Positions 1-11,624 are shown, numbered from the stretch's first letter. The stretch is 64,000 nucleotides of DNA from Terebella lapidaria (GCA_949152475.1 OX424570.1:18968694-19032693); one strand, 5' to 3'. The notes: generated from the sequence alone by a model not told the origin. Made by a program: numbers and translations.

Positions 1-1352
1 AATAAATAGTACTGACTCTAAATATCAAGACAAGAAATGCCATAATGCCGCCATCTGACCCGTTCATTTGAATTGTCAAACATACTCCAGGGGAATGAAT
101 ATGCGACATGCAGTTTACCTTGCTGGCTACCTGTACTTTCAGGTCTGCCTCAACTGACGTCACCAACCACGTGACCCACACTAAAATCCTGATACAAATC
201 TTCGGCAATTTACGAAAGGAGTGCCTATTGGATTCAATATCTCGAAACCCATTAATTGTATTTGTAAAATTCGTTCGAATTCACTGAAAACTATTCATAA
301 TAGACTAAATGAAAAGCACTTTCATCAGCATGCTACTAGGTCTTTAAACAACCAATTATCTGATATGTTGTAGACGGAAAGGTACAGAAAGAAGTTGACC
401 CGGTTAATCGAAATTTTGAACATCTTAGCAATTTCATGTCCGCAACACTTTTCTGCATTTCTAGGTTACCAGATCTTTGGTATTTGTATATAGAATAATC
501 CTTTATATATGGCGAAATCTTTTGGTGACCTTGAATAATGAATCTCAAGGTCACATCCAAACTGGATTATTTGAATTGATCTGTACATATGATGCGGCTG
601 CCAATGGACGTTTTAATTAAGAATATATAGGAAGTGGATCTTTTGGCAGTCTTTGTCCTCAGGTCGTTGACCTTGAGTCGCAAATCCGAAGACCACATCT
701 GACCCAAATTGTGTAAGTTGGACTCCGCATACATACCAGCTGTATTATGAGCATACTAAATCTGGATTATGAGCATATAAGAAATCATAAATAGTGGACT
801 TTTCGGGGAGCCCAATCTTGACTTGAGTGGTAATTCTCAATGTTACGTCTGAATTGAAATGTGTGGAGTAACTTATGCGTACAAAACAACTGTCGATAGA
901 GCATAGGTTGATATGATAAGCATATAGCAGATCGTATGGCAGATATTTTGATGGTCTTGAAATTGAACTCAGATGACCTTGAATCTTCTGGTCAATCAGG
1001 TCACATCTGACCTGAAGTGTTTACATTAGACATACAGAGTGACTCTGGACAAAGCTTGGGATCTTTCAGTGACCTTGAACTTGACAAAAGATGACCTTGA
1101 GTGGAAGTTGTCAAGGCAACGTTTTGAGGTGAAAGATTGAATTGAACGTTGCCGACTAAATGTTTGTAGATAGAGCTTAGGTTTGTATTATGAGTATATT
1201 GGCAATCACATCAAGTAATTCATTTGGTGACTTTCAATTTGATCTTTAGCAGTTTAGTGCATTTGAAAGGTCAAAGCAGCAATTTTACTGAAAAAAATTG
1301 GTCTCCTGTCCAGCACTGCTCCGGTAAACTTTTTTTAGCTGGTGGGCTATTT
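1..1352 (+). mobile_element. Old tandem-unit transposon remnant (GGTTACCGG-ended family, ~150-bp units)
   Basis: The stretch repeats a loose unit of roughly 115-150 bp. Each unit has a segment like GCATATAGGAAGTC, then GACCTTGAA and AGGTCA-type words; units are recognisable near 507, 623, 773, 921 and 1192. It ends near 1312-1352 with CTCCGGTAAACT followed by a short T-rich tail, matching the 3' ends of the better preserved copies at 57274-58428 and 62428-63850. The left end lies outside the window. No coding frame is visible. It is a diverged subfamily, closer in its units to the remnant at 15330-16075 than to the 134-bp units near 63 kb. Confidence 0.55.
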
Positions 1353-1432
1353 TTTCGTTTGAGAGCTTGGTGATCAAGCACATGGTGACATGTGACATCT
1401 AGCACGTATTTGAAGATTTTATAATTGCCTAC

Positions 1433-1572
1433 CGACGATATCACCAAGGGCAGTGTTGTGAGCGAGAGACCGGACTTTAACTAGGTGTTCAGTGCTAAAC
1501 AAACGGCGTGTGCATCATCCCAGTCCAAGTCAAAACCATAGATGTTACACACACTTCGATCTGGGCACATCC
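1433..1572 (-). pseudogene. Dead inverted copy of C-type lectin exon 2
   Basis: Read on the minus strand, this matches exon 2 of the lectin gene at 25162-25314. The start MCPD and the core IYGFDLDWDD are kept. A 13-base deletion removes the codons after the ALK/ALN position, shifts the frame and brings in a stop shortly after. The 3' boundary still reads GT but with altered bases (gtagg instead of gtgag), and the CAG acceptor at the 5' boundary has become CATG-like. No copies of exon 1 or exon 3 lie next to it, so it cannot make a lectin. It arose with the inverted duplication. Confidence 0.88.
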
Positions 1573-2199
1573 ATGTTGATAAGAAAAACAAATTGTACAA
1601 TATGGTGAATGATGTTAAAGTATTATAATATACAATATCTGAAAGAGTAATTTTGTCTATTTGTTCTGGTCCATCGGTGAGTAGAATAGCAATGGACAAT
1701 GTTCAATTACATTTTTATGTGGTCGTGGTGGTTGTGGTTGTTGTTACACGGTATATTTGTATAAATGACAAAAATAATACGAAAACCCACGTCAGTATCG
1801 ATTGATGCTTGTCTCGAACTAAAATTTAATTAAATATTTGCATGTATGTGTCTTCAAATAATTGTGAATTCACAATAATTATACGACTAATTGCATACAA
1901 CTTTCCATGTATGGAAATGAGAATGCTATGTCTTGGCCCACACATACCCTCAAGCCACTAAAAACATTGAATGAAATATGCAGTTCAATATTCATGCTGG
2001 AAGAATTTGCAATATATTCACATGCTGAATGGAACATGAACTAAGTGTATGGATATAAAAGACAACTATGAATATAAAAGACAACCCAATCCAGCCCTAT
2101 AAACCGAGCCCGCTACCTATTCTCGTAGTCCAATGTCAGGCACTCTCAAAGGAACTTCATAAACTCACATACAAAAATATAACAATAATATTGTAAAAT

Positions 2200-2345
2200 G
2201 AGGTGTTCCAAATGAGGCGAGCATTTCCCAGCCCACATGTGGCATCCGTCGTGCATTTCGATAATTGATATGTTGACAGGCCTTGTTGTATATTTGTCAT
2301 ATCTTTGGTACATTTATCAACCAGATCGTGAAGACCTCAATGGTT
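2200..2345 (+). repeat. Dispersed repeat family A copy
   Basis: The words GGTGTTCCA, GAGCATTTCC, CACATGTGGCATCCGTC and ATCAACCAGATCGTGAAG occur in the same order as in the reverse complement of 9110-9330, which has GGTGTTCCAGAAAGAGTGAGC and later ACCAACCAGATCATGATGAC. Other copies are near 7690-7830, 18600-18745, 11625-11800, 27540-27600 and 55545-55710. Ends and class were not determined. Confidence 0.5.
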
Positions 2346-2754
2346 TCTTGTAGGAAGTTATCAGTCTTGGTAAATATATCATGTTGCAGCAGTTCAGAGA
2401 CCAGCCAGGCACTTTGTTCAGTGAAGTCCTTGAATCTGTTATTTTCTCTGGAATAGCGCCGTAAAACGAACAGTATTGCGCAGCAAAGAAATGGTACTTA
2501 GGAAATGGTAACTATGGTAAAATTATAATCATCACGTCTGTTATATAATCTATTTGACAGGTTATTATCCTTATCAACGTTCAACCTCGAACGTGAATGG
2601 CTTTGAAAAAAAATGTATATTTACTTTCGATTTACTAATTTCAAATTAATTTATTTCTATTCCAAGTGATCGAACAACGTCTCGTGACACTAAGAGGTTC
2701 ACCCAGTATATTGATACACTATTAACAAATTGGATGGAATTTTTCCGGCCACAA

Positions 2755-4515
2755 GCCTGAATTTAGAATAAACTGTTAACATGATCGAGCTGTCTATATG
2801 TCATCAAATGCCGCTAGTTTTGTTTTTCTTGCCGCATACTTTTATTATAAATTACTAGGCACCCAGGTCCAGACATGACTCGGATGCGTTTAGATATAAA
2901 ACGTCAGTTTATGGCACCTACATGTGTCTGGAAAAGTGAAAACAAATCTATTTACAAGGTACCCCTAGAAGGAGCATGTACTCAGAATCAATGTTCTGCT
3001 TCCCGTATGGCCGCTTTACGCTTGACACAATGGTATCGGTAAGGTCGCCGAACATCTAGGGTACAAAATGTACCTCAATATGCTCAATGTCGGAAAATGA
3101 TACAGGCGGGTTACCTAAAATCAAGTTCAACACAAAACCTCATATGATTTTTGGCCATAACTTCCTTTAGGATGGTCGGATCAATTTGAAATTTTGTTGG
3201 TTTGCATTTGGCGTAAAACCGTATTTTTTTCACTTCACCAGAATTCAAATTTTTATCTTGAAAATTGAAACAACTGGCAATCTACTCCAATGTTAATTTC
3301 ACATCAAACATGAAACTTGTGAGTCTGAACCGATTTCGGCATAATAATCAATAATTATTCTTCAATGTTCGCATTGCATAGTACTTTGTAAAAATGATAT
3401 TTTATTATAATACATTTCTATGATTCTTCCTGCTCAATGACTTTCTTCATATTACACAATTCTCAGGGGAATAAAGATAATGAAAACACTGATTATTTGC
3501 TTGAATCCTTGTGACTTAATTCCTATCCATCACTTAACATTGGGGTAGATTGCCAACTTGTTAAGTTTTCAAGATAGAAGTGTTTTGTGAAAAATATGGT
3601 TTTGTGCCAAATGGAAACATATAATAAAATTTCAAATTGATCCGACCATCCTAAATGATGTTATGGCCCAAAATCATATGAGGATTTGTGTTGAACTTGA
3701 GTATAACACCTCCTAACATCAGGAAATGCTGTACTTTGCTCGCCGCATGTCGTGCGTTGATTCGTATTTCTCTAACGGGTCTACTTACGTTTTCGCCAAC
3801 AAATCTGCGAGAGGAAAAGGATATTCATTGATTTACTTCACCTGGGGGTCGAACGGCGATATCACATCAAATTTCTGTAAGACTTTCTAAAAAAAAATCG
3901 GGGGAAAATGTGATGGACAAAGACTGAAAAAAATGTTTGCAATCTGCGGCACTTTGGCCCCATCACGGAAATCTGAGTCCTAATACAGTTTTGTGCATTT
4001 GCTTGAGGCTCGACGTGTGATTGGAATTCACTGGAATATATCTTTTGGTTTACAATTTCAGAAACATTATTATTCTGGAATAGGATTTTTTTCCCGGTCA
4101 GACTCCTGAATTTATAATAAACTGTCAACATCATCGAGCTGTCTCCCTGTCGTCAAATCTATCATCGATACTCTGTCATCGAAAGCGTAAATCGAACAAC
4201 TATGCCGCTAGTTTTGTTTTTCGTGCCGCATACTTCTATTTTGAATAACTCGGCATCCAGGCCCAAACATGCATAGGATGCGTCTAGATATAAAGCGTCA
4301 GTTTATGGCACCTGCGCGTATCTGGAAAATTGAAACAAATCTCTTTACAAGGTATCCCTGAAAGGAACATTTGCCCAAAATCAATGCGCTGCTTCCCTAG
4401 TTCGATAAGTCACCTACGTCATATTTGTTTATGGCCGCTTTGCGCTTGACACGCTGGTTTCGGTAAGGTCGCCGATATTCTAGGGTACAATATGTCCCTC
4501 GATATACTCATTGTC
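2755..4515. repeat. Direct duplication inside arm 1
   Basis: Segments 2755-3090 and about 4095-4515 are diverged direct copies, about 1.35 kb apart. Both contain GAATTTA-AATAAACTGT, the GCCGCTAGTTTTGTTTTT block, ATATAAA-CGTCAGTTTATGG, and the GGTAAGGTCGCCGA block. Arm 2 has only one copy (about 23090-23520), so the duplication came after the inverted duplication or the second copy was lost from arm 2. The foldback element at 3113-3708 and a half-copy of the 4516-4985 foldback (about 3840-4080) lie between the two copies. Confidence 0.6.
3113..3708. mobile_element. Foldback element with ~175-bp terminal inverted repeats
   Basis: The left arm (about 3117-3293) starts TCAAGTTCAACACAAA and ends near CAATCTACTCCAATG. 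The right arm (about 3537-3705) is its reverse complement, starting CATTGGGGTAGATTG and ending GTTGAACTTGA. The loop is about 245 bp of AT-rich sequence without a coding frame. The arms differ at scattered positions and by small gaps, so this is an old non-autonomous element. The TIR length relative to the total resembles foldback MITEs. A target duplication is not clear. Confidence 0.7.
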
Positions 4516-4985
4516 GCTAACAGATCTGCAAGTGATACACCTTACGTGGAATACGATCCATACAGAATTAGAATGTTTTTTTTGCAATTGTAAACCTGAA
4601 GATACATCCCGGTGGATGAATTTCCGTGATGGGACCAAAGCTGATTGCACACTTTTTTCTCAGTCATTGGCCATCATATTTTTCCCCAATTGTTTAATGA
4701 TAGGCCTACTGAAATAGGCCTACTCAATGAACACATTGAGTTACTTCACCTGGGTCGAAGTTTGAACGGCGATATCACATCAAATTTCAGTAGGCCTATC
4801 TTTGAACAATTGGGGAAAAATATGATGGCCAAAGACTGAAAAAAAAGTTTGCAATCTGATGCACTTTGGCCCCATCACGGAAATTCTGAGTCCTAATACA
4901 GTTTTGTGCAATTACTTGATGCTCGACGTGTGATTGGAATTCACCGGGATGTATCTTCAGCGTACGGTATATCACTAGAATATAG
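4516..4985. mobile_element. Palindromic (foldback) element, arm 1 copy
   Basis: Both ends carry GAAGATACATCCCGGTG facing inward, then TTCCGTGATGG, then GGCCATCATATTTTTCCCC and ATAGGCCTACTGAAA. The right half is the reverse complement of the left, with about 190-230 bp per arm. The centre is GGCGATATC plus CAATGAACACATTGAG, a small palindrome of its own. A collinear relative is at 22560-23070 in arm 2, and a half-copy is at about 3840-4080. There is no coding capacity. Confidence 0.62.
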
Positions 4986-6730
4986 ACTTCTATTGTCACT
5001 CGAAAATCGCCTTTTCGGAAACAACAAAAAATAATCAATAATTCAGTATTCGCATTTGTTTTATTGCTATGGTGGCCATCCACAATTCACAAGAACGTCA
5101 GCCAAATTGTTGTCTGAAACGTCACGCTACAAAAGTAATCCTAAGATGTAATGAAGTCAATGAGACTACTCTACTGTTCAATAGTCCATTCGAACGCATG
5201 TAATACGTGAAGTGGGAGTGGGGGGAGGGGGGGGGGTGAGTAATAAAAAATGTGCGTATTGCTCCTGCAGTAACACGATTCATAACAAAAACAATTTGGT
5301 CAAGACTTAAAAGGAACATGGCCTGTAGACAGACATGTGACTGCATGGTTTCAACCATTATTAATGTTGCATGTTTCCAGATACGGTTGAGATGAAGGAC
5401 AAAATCATCGGCCTCTACAAACGCAGCGGCCTGAGGCAACACTCCGAGTATTTGTTTGTTTCAGATGAAGCGAATAAAAAACTGTGTTACACTCTACGAC
5501 ACACTGTTTTCTTGTAAATGTAGGCCATTTTACTTTTTTGGTAAGAATAGGACCACCGTATTCCACGTACGGTATATCACTAGAATATATACTTCTATTG
5601 TCACTCGACAATCGCCTATTCGCAAACAACAAAAAATAATGAATAATTCAGTATTCACAGTGCAATCATTGTTTTATTGTTATGGTGGCCATCCACAATA
5701 CACAAGCACGTCAGCCAAATTGTTGTTTGAATAGTCATGCTACAAAAGTAATCCTAAGATGTAATAAAGTCAATGAGATTGCTGTTCAGTAGTCCATTTG
5801 AACGCATGTTATACGTGGGTGGGTCAGTAATAATTAATGTACATGTATTGTTCCTGCAACAACAAAATACATATCGAAAGACAATTCGGTCAAGACCTGA
5901 AAGGAACATGGCCTGTAGACATACATGTGACTGCTGGGTTTCAACCATTAAAGCTATAATCACTTTTAGAATTGACAAAATGCATTCAGTCTGCAATAGC
6001 TGGATTTTGTCTATAGAATGAGAATTCGTGAAAGTTTTGGTCCGAAAATATGTATTATGTGCCTAAACTGAGTTGCAAAAATCAAGATTCAAACTCGGGC
6101 CGCATCCATTTTTTCTCAAAGCGGCCCGCGTTGCGGGCGAGTTCTACACACAGTCTTGTGACGTCATTGGTATTAGTGTAGATACTGTGGCAACCGGCAA
6201 TGGATGCAGGCCGATCATTCTCTATCCGATGTTTTCATGTACAATTAACGGCGATTTTCTGAATATCTGTCGTCGAGTTGTGCATGTTTCCTGTTTATTC
6301 CTGACAATCTCGAGATATACTTTCAAGTTTGCGTTACAAACAAGAATGCTAGATTTGACTGATTTTAAAATAGATTCCAACTTTAATAATCTTACATACT
6401 TCCAGATACGGTTGAGATGAAAGAAAAAATCACTAGATCTCCACAAAAGCAGTTACGGCCTGAGGCCAGGTTCAATGAAAACACTCCTAATATTTGTTTG
6501 TTTCAGATGAAGCAAATAATAATACACTCTACGACACACTGTTTTCATGTAAATTTACGCCATTTCGCCTTTTTGATGAGAATCGGGCCACCAATATCCA
6601 CCATTACCCCCTCTGGTCGTGCATATCTCAACAACAATGAGAACGGACTGGAACCCTATACGCTGTAAAATGAATGCATAGAAACTTAGCGAGGTATTAA
6701 AACGTCAATATTTCCCGGATAACATGTGGT
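4965..6730. repeat. Tandem duplication in arm 1 (~600-bp unit), second unit enlarged by a MITE
   Basis: Unit 1 starts at about 4965 and unit 2 at about 5566, both with CGTACGGTATATCACTAGAA. They continue in parallel through ATGGTGGCCATCCACAAT, GTCAGCCAAATTGTTGT and CCTAAGATGTAAT, and end with the GATACGGTTGAGATGAA block at 5380 and 6405. Unit 2 is longer because of a MITE at 5948-6386. Arm 2 carries one unit only (about 20480-21150 plus 22515-22590). A short exon-like block in each unit is treated among the findings. Confidence 0.65.
5948..6386 (+). mobile_element. MITE with TTAAAG-type ends, arm 1 copy
   Basis: The element starts TTAAAGCTATAATCACTTTT and ends with AACTTTAA, a short imperfect inverted repeat. 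The inner core has ACACACAGTCTTGTGACGTC and GTGGCAACCGGCAATG, shared with the inverted copy at 24692-25080. The two copies sit at different places in the two arms, so they are separate insertions and not part of the duplication. There is no reading frame of note. The TTAA-like ends allow a piggyBac-type origin, but that is only a guess. Confidence 0.55.
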
Positions 6731-6954
6731 TCAACCGAACCAATTCAATAATCATGTCCTTGTGGTGTATTAACTTCCAAAGTGAATGTTTTCGAAAGTA
6801 ATCATCGATGTACTATCTGCGACAGGAAAAAGACCAATACATTTTGTTTTTCAATGTTCTTCGTAAAGTTCTAGGGTTTATATTCCATCAACTCAGTAGC
6901 CTTTTGGCTTGTGATTAGGTACTTATGTACTTGTCATATATCTATTTCTTGAGG

Positions 6955-7205
6955 GTTTGTTTCGGATTTCTAAATTATTTTCATAAGTTGTTGGGCAGTT
7001 GTATACTAATTCCATCAGGTGTACAGTAGAAACAACTACATTTACCACACTGTCTGCCCCTGATGACGCCAGTGTGTCTTTTGATAAAGTATTTGGTCGG
7101 GCTTTGTTTCTATTGCAAAATGTTGTAGTTTACGTTTGTTATTGGAATCATCAAAATTTAGCTGTATCAGTGGTAATAGATTGATACTTACATTCATCAT
7201 TCTTC
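6955..7205 (+). repeat. Dispersed repeat family D copy
   Basis: The segment holds GGTGTACAGTAGAAACAACT, CTGTCTGCCCCTGATGACG, CAGTGTGTCTTTTGATAAAG and GTGGTAATAGATTGATACTT. Copies recur at 34690-34875 (+, with a 22-bp internal gap), 11930-12210 (-), 60300-60400 (+, partial) and 62090-62150 (+, partial). Class unknown. It could be a SINE- or MITE-like element; no A/B boxes or clear terminal repeats were seen. Confidence 0.55.
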
Positions 7206-7689
7206 TAACATCCTCAGCTAATATATATTTTTCATAACGAACTGAATATAACACAACATGACATAATTAGTTTGAAGTTACATATTAAGCTACATATTAA
7301 GCTAAAGCTAAAAATTTACCGAATAATGATAGGTGAATATTTATTATCTGAATATCACAAGACATTTTGAATATAAAACAGTGAATTTTGTATGTGCAAC
7401 ATACATAAGTACATTGTCATTTGCTCTTCCGACATGTCAAGATGCTGCTTTTGGTATCGAATTCTTCGCAAACGCTTATGACCGTAAATAGTTCATTTGA
7501 TTTGCGTTTTGGCAAATATTATTACTGTGCACAATGATTTTTGACGCAGGTGCCAAAACGCCCAATACATCATCTACAGGAGATCAGCATATTGGAATTC
7601 GTTCCCAATCCACTGATCCCGCTCAGTACATCATGGTCAAGTGTTCGTGATTATTGTTATATTGTTTTCATATAGTAATCTACCTTACA

Positions 7690-8560
7690 TGTATTTCAAA
7701 AATACTTGCAGCATGCTTGCTTGCATATTGATTTTTATGCAATCCATAACGACTGTCACGTGTGGCGCAGTAAATGTTCACTCTTTCCAAAACACGTAAT
7801 TTTGCTTCCATTATAATGACCACGCACCACAGAATCAGGCATGGGTGATCGAGTATCAGAATTGAGATGTATGTACCACAATAACGAAGAGATGATACTC
7901 TCTCTGGTGGTATAAAATTCAACTTTCGTTCATGACTTGGATGAAGTTATGTTGATTCGAAGATTGCAATCGCTGCTGTATTGATTCTGAAAAACTGGCG
8001 TCGAAGTCGGATATCACCCACAAAATGACATTTTACTCATATTTTGACAACGGGTTTTCTTGATCACCAGTCTTCATTCTTCAAAACTTATAATGAAATT
8101 GGTATCAGAGAAAAGAGCAAGACGTTCATCATTCACTCTGCAACAATCATAGTTGTATTGAATAAAAGTATTTCTCTTGACACACAGGGAGTGTTAAAAA
8201 TATATACATTTTTGATGTTTTCACCAGTAAATTAAAATTTATTATGACAATTTACAATCAACTCATTACAATCAATTTACAATTTACAATCAAATGAAAT
8301 TTCAGTAATTATCGGGTGGAGACTCCAATAATTTGTTGTAGAGCCTTCTCCCAATAAAATGATAACAAAAAATCATTTTGACCAAAATGAGTATTTTTAA
8401 TGTATTTTCCCCTGTATTATGAAATCAATATTTGCGACTTATGCATGATTTTGTGGTGCGGGGTATATTATGACCATATGGGTTCTTGACTTCAGATCGT
8501 ATAACGGAGTCTGGTTTCTGTTCGCTCAGAATACTTCATATCTGGGTATTGGCAGTCACT
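7690..8560 (-). repeat. Family A copy in arm 1, split by a ~650-bp insert
   Basis: On the minus strand, 7690-7825 matches family A (GTTTTGGAAAGAGTGAAC, GACAGTCGTTATGGATT). The match to arm 2 breaks at about 7825 and resumes at about 8470 (GACTTCAGATCGTATAACGG). The break points carry similar inverted words (TGGTGCG and CGCACCA regions near 7830 and 8450). The intervening ~640 bp is AT-rich, has no gene, and has TTTACAATCAA repeats near 8250-8290. Confidence 0.42.
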
Positions 8561-9109
8561 GGTGTAATGAAGCAGTGCTTTTGTTAATAGCCCATTGTTA
8601 AATTAACCACGCTGGTTTTAATAATCCACTCTACGCAGTCGATTCTTAGACCACTCCGTCTTCCACAGTGAGTTTACACAACTATTAAGTGGAATGACTG
8701 TGAAGGAAACAAACATATTTAATTATATCGAGTAGATATCAAATTTATTTTTTGGGGTCAAAGTACCATACGCTGCGCCTTAATACCACTCGGCCACCAG
8801 ATGAATGCCATTTAATCCTGCCTGTCACCTTTTTAATCCATATTGAACATAGAGAAAGGCACAGGGTATGATAATCGGACCATTGTTTGTTATAATGATA
8901 CTGGTATTATAATATTCTTCGTAATATGAACTTGCACGTAGGCATATGTTCATGCAAACCACACAATTGTCAATCTGCAGATGAGGGAGGCACACTCCAA
9001 TATCCAGTAAAATCATGTCGTAGGGTGGGTTAGAAAAGGGTCCCCAAAACAATGTGCATACTGGTCCAGATGCACTTTGATAACAAGGATAAACTTTTAA
9101 ATAAAATTT
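8561..9109. other. No gene seen; AT-rich spacer
   Basis: This stretch lies between the inner end of arm 1 and the next family A copy. No coding frame with a family signature, no RNA gene and no repeat that I could match elsewhere in the window was found. Confidence 0.5.
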
Positions 9110-9520
9110 GAAGTTCGCATATTAAGCGCGGACTCATGACCAGACTCCAACCAGCACATTCCTATGGACGTCCTATGGACGTCATCATGATCTGGTTGGT
9201 AAATACAGCAAATCCATGTCTGCCATGCATATAGATCTATTTTCATGTTAATTTTGGGGAATTCATGACGGGTGCCACTAGTGGGCCAGGAAATGCTCAC
9301 TCTTTCTGGAACACCTGATTTCACCTCCTAATGGCCATTCTTGGGGGTTCATGAGTTTCCCTGTCATTTGTGTTTTCTCTCACTTCGTATGCCTGATATG
9401 ACTTTCTGTCCCCGGACTATGGGATTGGATAACGGACCCTGTTTTGTTTGCTCGGAATACTTAATACTGGGTATTGATTCCACGTCTATGATGCCTTCTC
9501 AGCGTCTGTACCACATTAGG
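9110..9520 (-). repeat. Dispersed repeat family A, long copy
   Basis: On the minus strand this has the longest run of family A: an end with ATCAATACCCAGTATTAAGT, a core with ATCCAATCCCATAGTCCGGG and AGGAGGTGAAATCAGGTGTT, then CAGAAAGAGTGAGCATTTCC and GGCACCCGTCATGAAT. The first part (9330-9520) is in near-perfect inverted relation to 11625-11800, so these two copies flank the PIF/Harbinger remnant head-to-head. Whether they are parts of one composite element is not known. Confidence 0.55.
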
Positions 9521-10799
9521 CCAGGCAGTAAACTGATGAGGTTCTATAAAAATGTGAACAAAGCTGAAAGCGGTTGGCCTTGGTAGGCGAGTTGTCCACT
9601 TCTCATATCTCACACATGTTGCAGGCCATGGTTCAAAACAGCTAGATACGTTTCGAACTGTTTTTCGATCAAGAAAGTCTTCATGTTGAACAAATTATTC
9701 ATCACTGATTATAAATAATATATTTTCTACATGCATTTGTGATCATAAGTGTCAATATGATCACATGCACTGCTAGTCATGTCCTTAAGTTGGGACTTTT
9801 TTTCCAGCCCACCCTGTACATATTGTATAATGTAAGTATCAATCTATTACCACCAATACAGTAATAATAATAATGCAACTATGTAAGATTTTGCATGGTC
9901 GTGATCAATTATGAATGTGATTATTGTTTTTTTTACTGTAGTATTATTCTTTTGTCATCGTCAATTTGGTACGGAGTGACTGAGTACTGTATTCGTCCAG
10001 AAGCATTAGAACAGAGGAAAATACAAACCGTTGATATAACAAGACGATTATGGAATAACATACTCGTGATTCAAAACCGTGAGTACAAGAAGACCTACAC
10101 ATGACAGAAACTTGTGTTGAATGCAAAACTGCACAAGAACATGCTAATACATCTCACACAGTCGCGGGACCAAGCCCTCTAGTAAAGAAAGCCAAAAGGT
10201 GTTGCCACTTGACGAGTGTTATCAACAACGGGATCGTCAAGAGAGCACACGAAAATACTTGATGGACACCAAACTGACCAACAGACTTGATGGCTTGGGA
10301 TCTCACCAGATTCTGGTGAGCATATTATAAAACAACCACATCAAAGTAAGTACCAACCCAAGTCATCATCCAAATAGAAGAAACAAGGGAAGTGTGTGGT
10401 GAAGCTATCATGACGTAAAGCGGATACATCCCACGGCGTTGTGGAACCGAGACTTCTAGTCACAGAAGTGCTGCGTAGGGTGATGCCATCTGACGAGTGT
10501 TACCAATGAAGGGATAGTCAAAGGAGCACATGAGAAGACGACTTGGGATGTGGTCAGTTTCTGCCCAGATGGCAGATCTTGGTTGGATCTAGGATCTCGG
10601 TGAAAAAATCTCGGCACAAACTAAAATATTCTGGTCGAAACCGAAAAATCTTGTTAGAAACAATTCCACAAACTGAGGGTGGTTATAAACCACATTGATA
10701 GCACTATATTTGTAAGCATTTGAGCGAGCGGGAACAGCTCGAAGACAGACGAAGACGATTTGAAATAACTTCATCACAAGAGATGAATACCATCATAAT
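9521..10799. other. No intact gene; contains a short direct repeat
   Basis: A ~70-bp segment near 10197 (GACGAGTGTTATCAACA, then GGGATCGTCAAGAGAGCACA) recurs in diverged form near 10490 (GACGAGTGTTACCAATGAAG, GGATAGTCAAAGGAGCACA). This suggests a decayed, internally repeated element upstream of the PIF/Harbinger remnant. No frame longer than about 70 codons is convincing. Confidence 0.4.
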
Positions 10800-11400
10800 T
10801 ATAATAGATTTTATCAAGCGGATATTCGTCGCCTGGTGAGCGTCCTAGACATACCCGACAAAGTTAGCAGTAAAGACGCTAGCGGACACTGGCCTCTCAA
10901 ATTGGTTGTGCCACATAACATCGTTGTTTGGCTGCTCTGAACAGGAACTGTACGAAATATTTTTTCTCATCTTAAGTGAGTATTGTGCTGCCGTCCAACG
11001 CAAAGGATCTCCAATGGACACTCTTTTGGGTTTCGTCGATAGCACATGTACACCTATGTCGAGACCCGATCGTCACAGGCGTGTACTGTGGAGTTCCAAA
11101 ATACCTTCAAACCGAATAGTCTGACGCGTGGAAGGACCCAGACCACGACACATTCATGTTGAGAAAGTCCCGTCTGGTGGACAGGATGGCACATCATATA
11201 ATATACGGAGATCAGGGAGACCCAATATCGAACCACTTGATATCGCCCTTCAAAGGGGCATATTTGAGTGAAAAACGTGATGTCAAATATATGCGAGAGC
11301 GTTGAATGGAAATTCAAGGACAACTCAGGAGTTGGATATAACACACTCACCTAACCGCTAGTCAAACAAAACCAAAACGGCCGAATCTGTTGCCCGCATC
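10800..11400 (+). pseudogene. Decayed PIF/Harbinger transposase (DDE_Tnp_4 type)
   Basis: Pieces in several frames follow the order of PIF/Harbinger transposases. First comes an N-terminal DIRRLVSVLDIPDKV (about 10815-10860). Next is AAVQRKGSPMDTLLGFVDST (around 10985-11045), whose GFVD holds the first catalytic aspartate. Then come a piece with DTFMLRKSRLVDRM and IIYGDQGDPISNHLISPFKG (11145-11260, second aspartate region GDPAYP-like), and an RER/EW-like end near 11295. In the family these residues cut and paste elements with 3-bp TWA targets. Several frameshifts and stops leave it non-functional. A 1360-bp element with TTA target duplication lies at 21153-22512 and could be a dependent of this superfamily; that is inference. 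Confidence 0.82.
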
Positions 11401-11624
11401 TTGGTTTCATACTTCAACGCAGTGCGCTGCTATCTGGGTAGTAATCAGATTATAAGACAAACACTTCAAGTTACTACAATACGCTGATCGCAAGAATACG
11501 TTTTGATATGATAAAAAAAAAGTTCAGTTCAACGGAGCTGAAAAATGGCCCACTTCTGCGTTTTCTCCGAAATGTCATATGGGGTTTGTATATCTTCTGT
11601 TTTGATAAACGTTTCCATGGTTAC

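Larger units (their letters stand above)
1390..8555 (-). repeat. Inverted segmental duplication, arm 1
   Basis: This is an inverted, diverged copy of lectin intron 1 plus exon 2. Matching anchors, arm 1 to arm 2, are about 1433-1572 to 25162-25314, 2130 to 23940, 2390 to 23850, 2690 to 23560, 4500 to 23090, 5050 to 22530, 6400-6720 to 20480-20800, 7430-7680 to 18790-19040 and 8500 to 18640. The order is fully collinear in reverse. Homology fades at about 1390 and 8555. The arm has since gained two internal duplications, foldback elements and a MITE, and it lacks the 1360-bp element found in arm 2. Confidence 0.82.

Noticed and set aside
11054-11350. 98-codon minus frame
   Set aside because: It is antisense to the PIF/Harbinger remnant.
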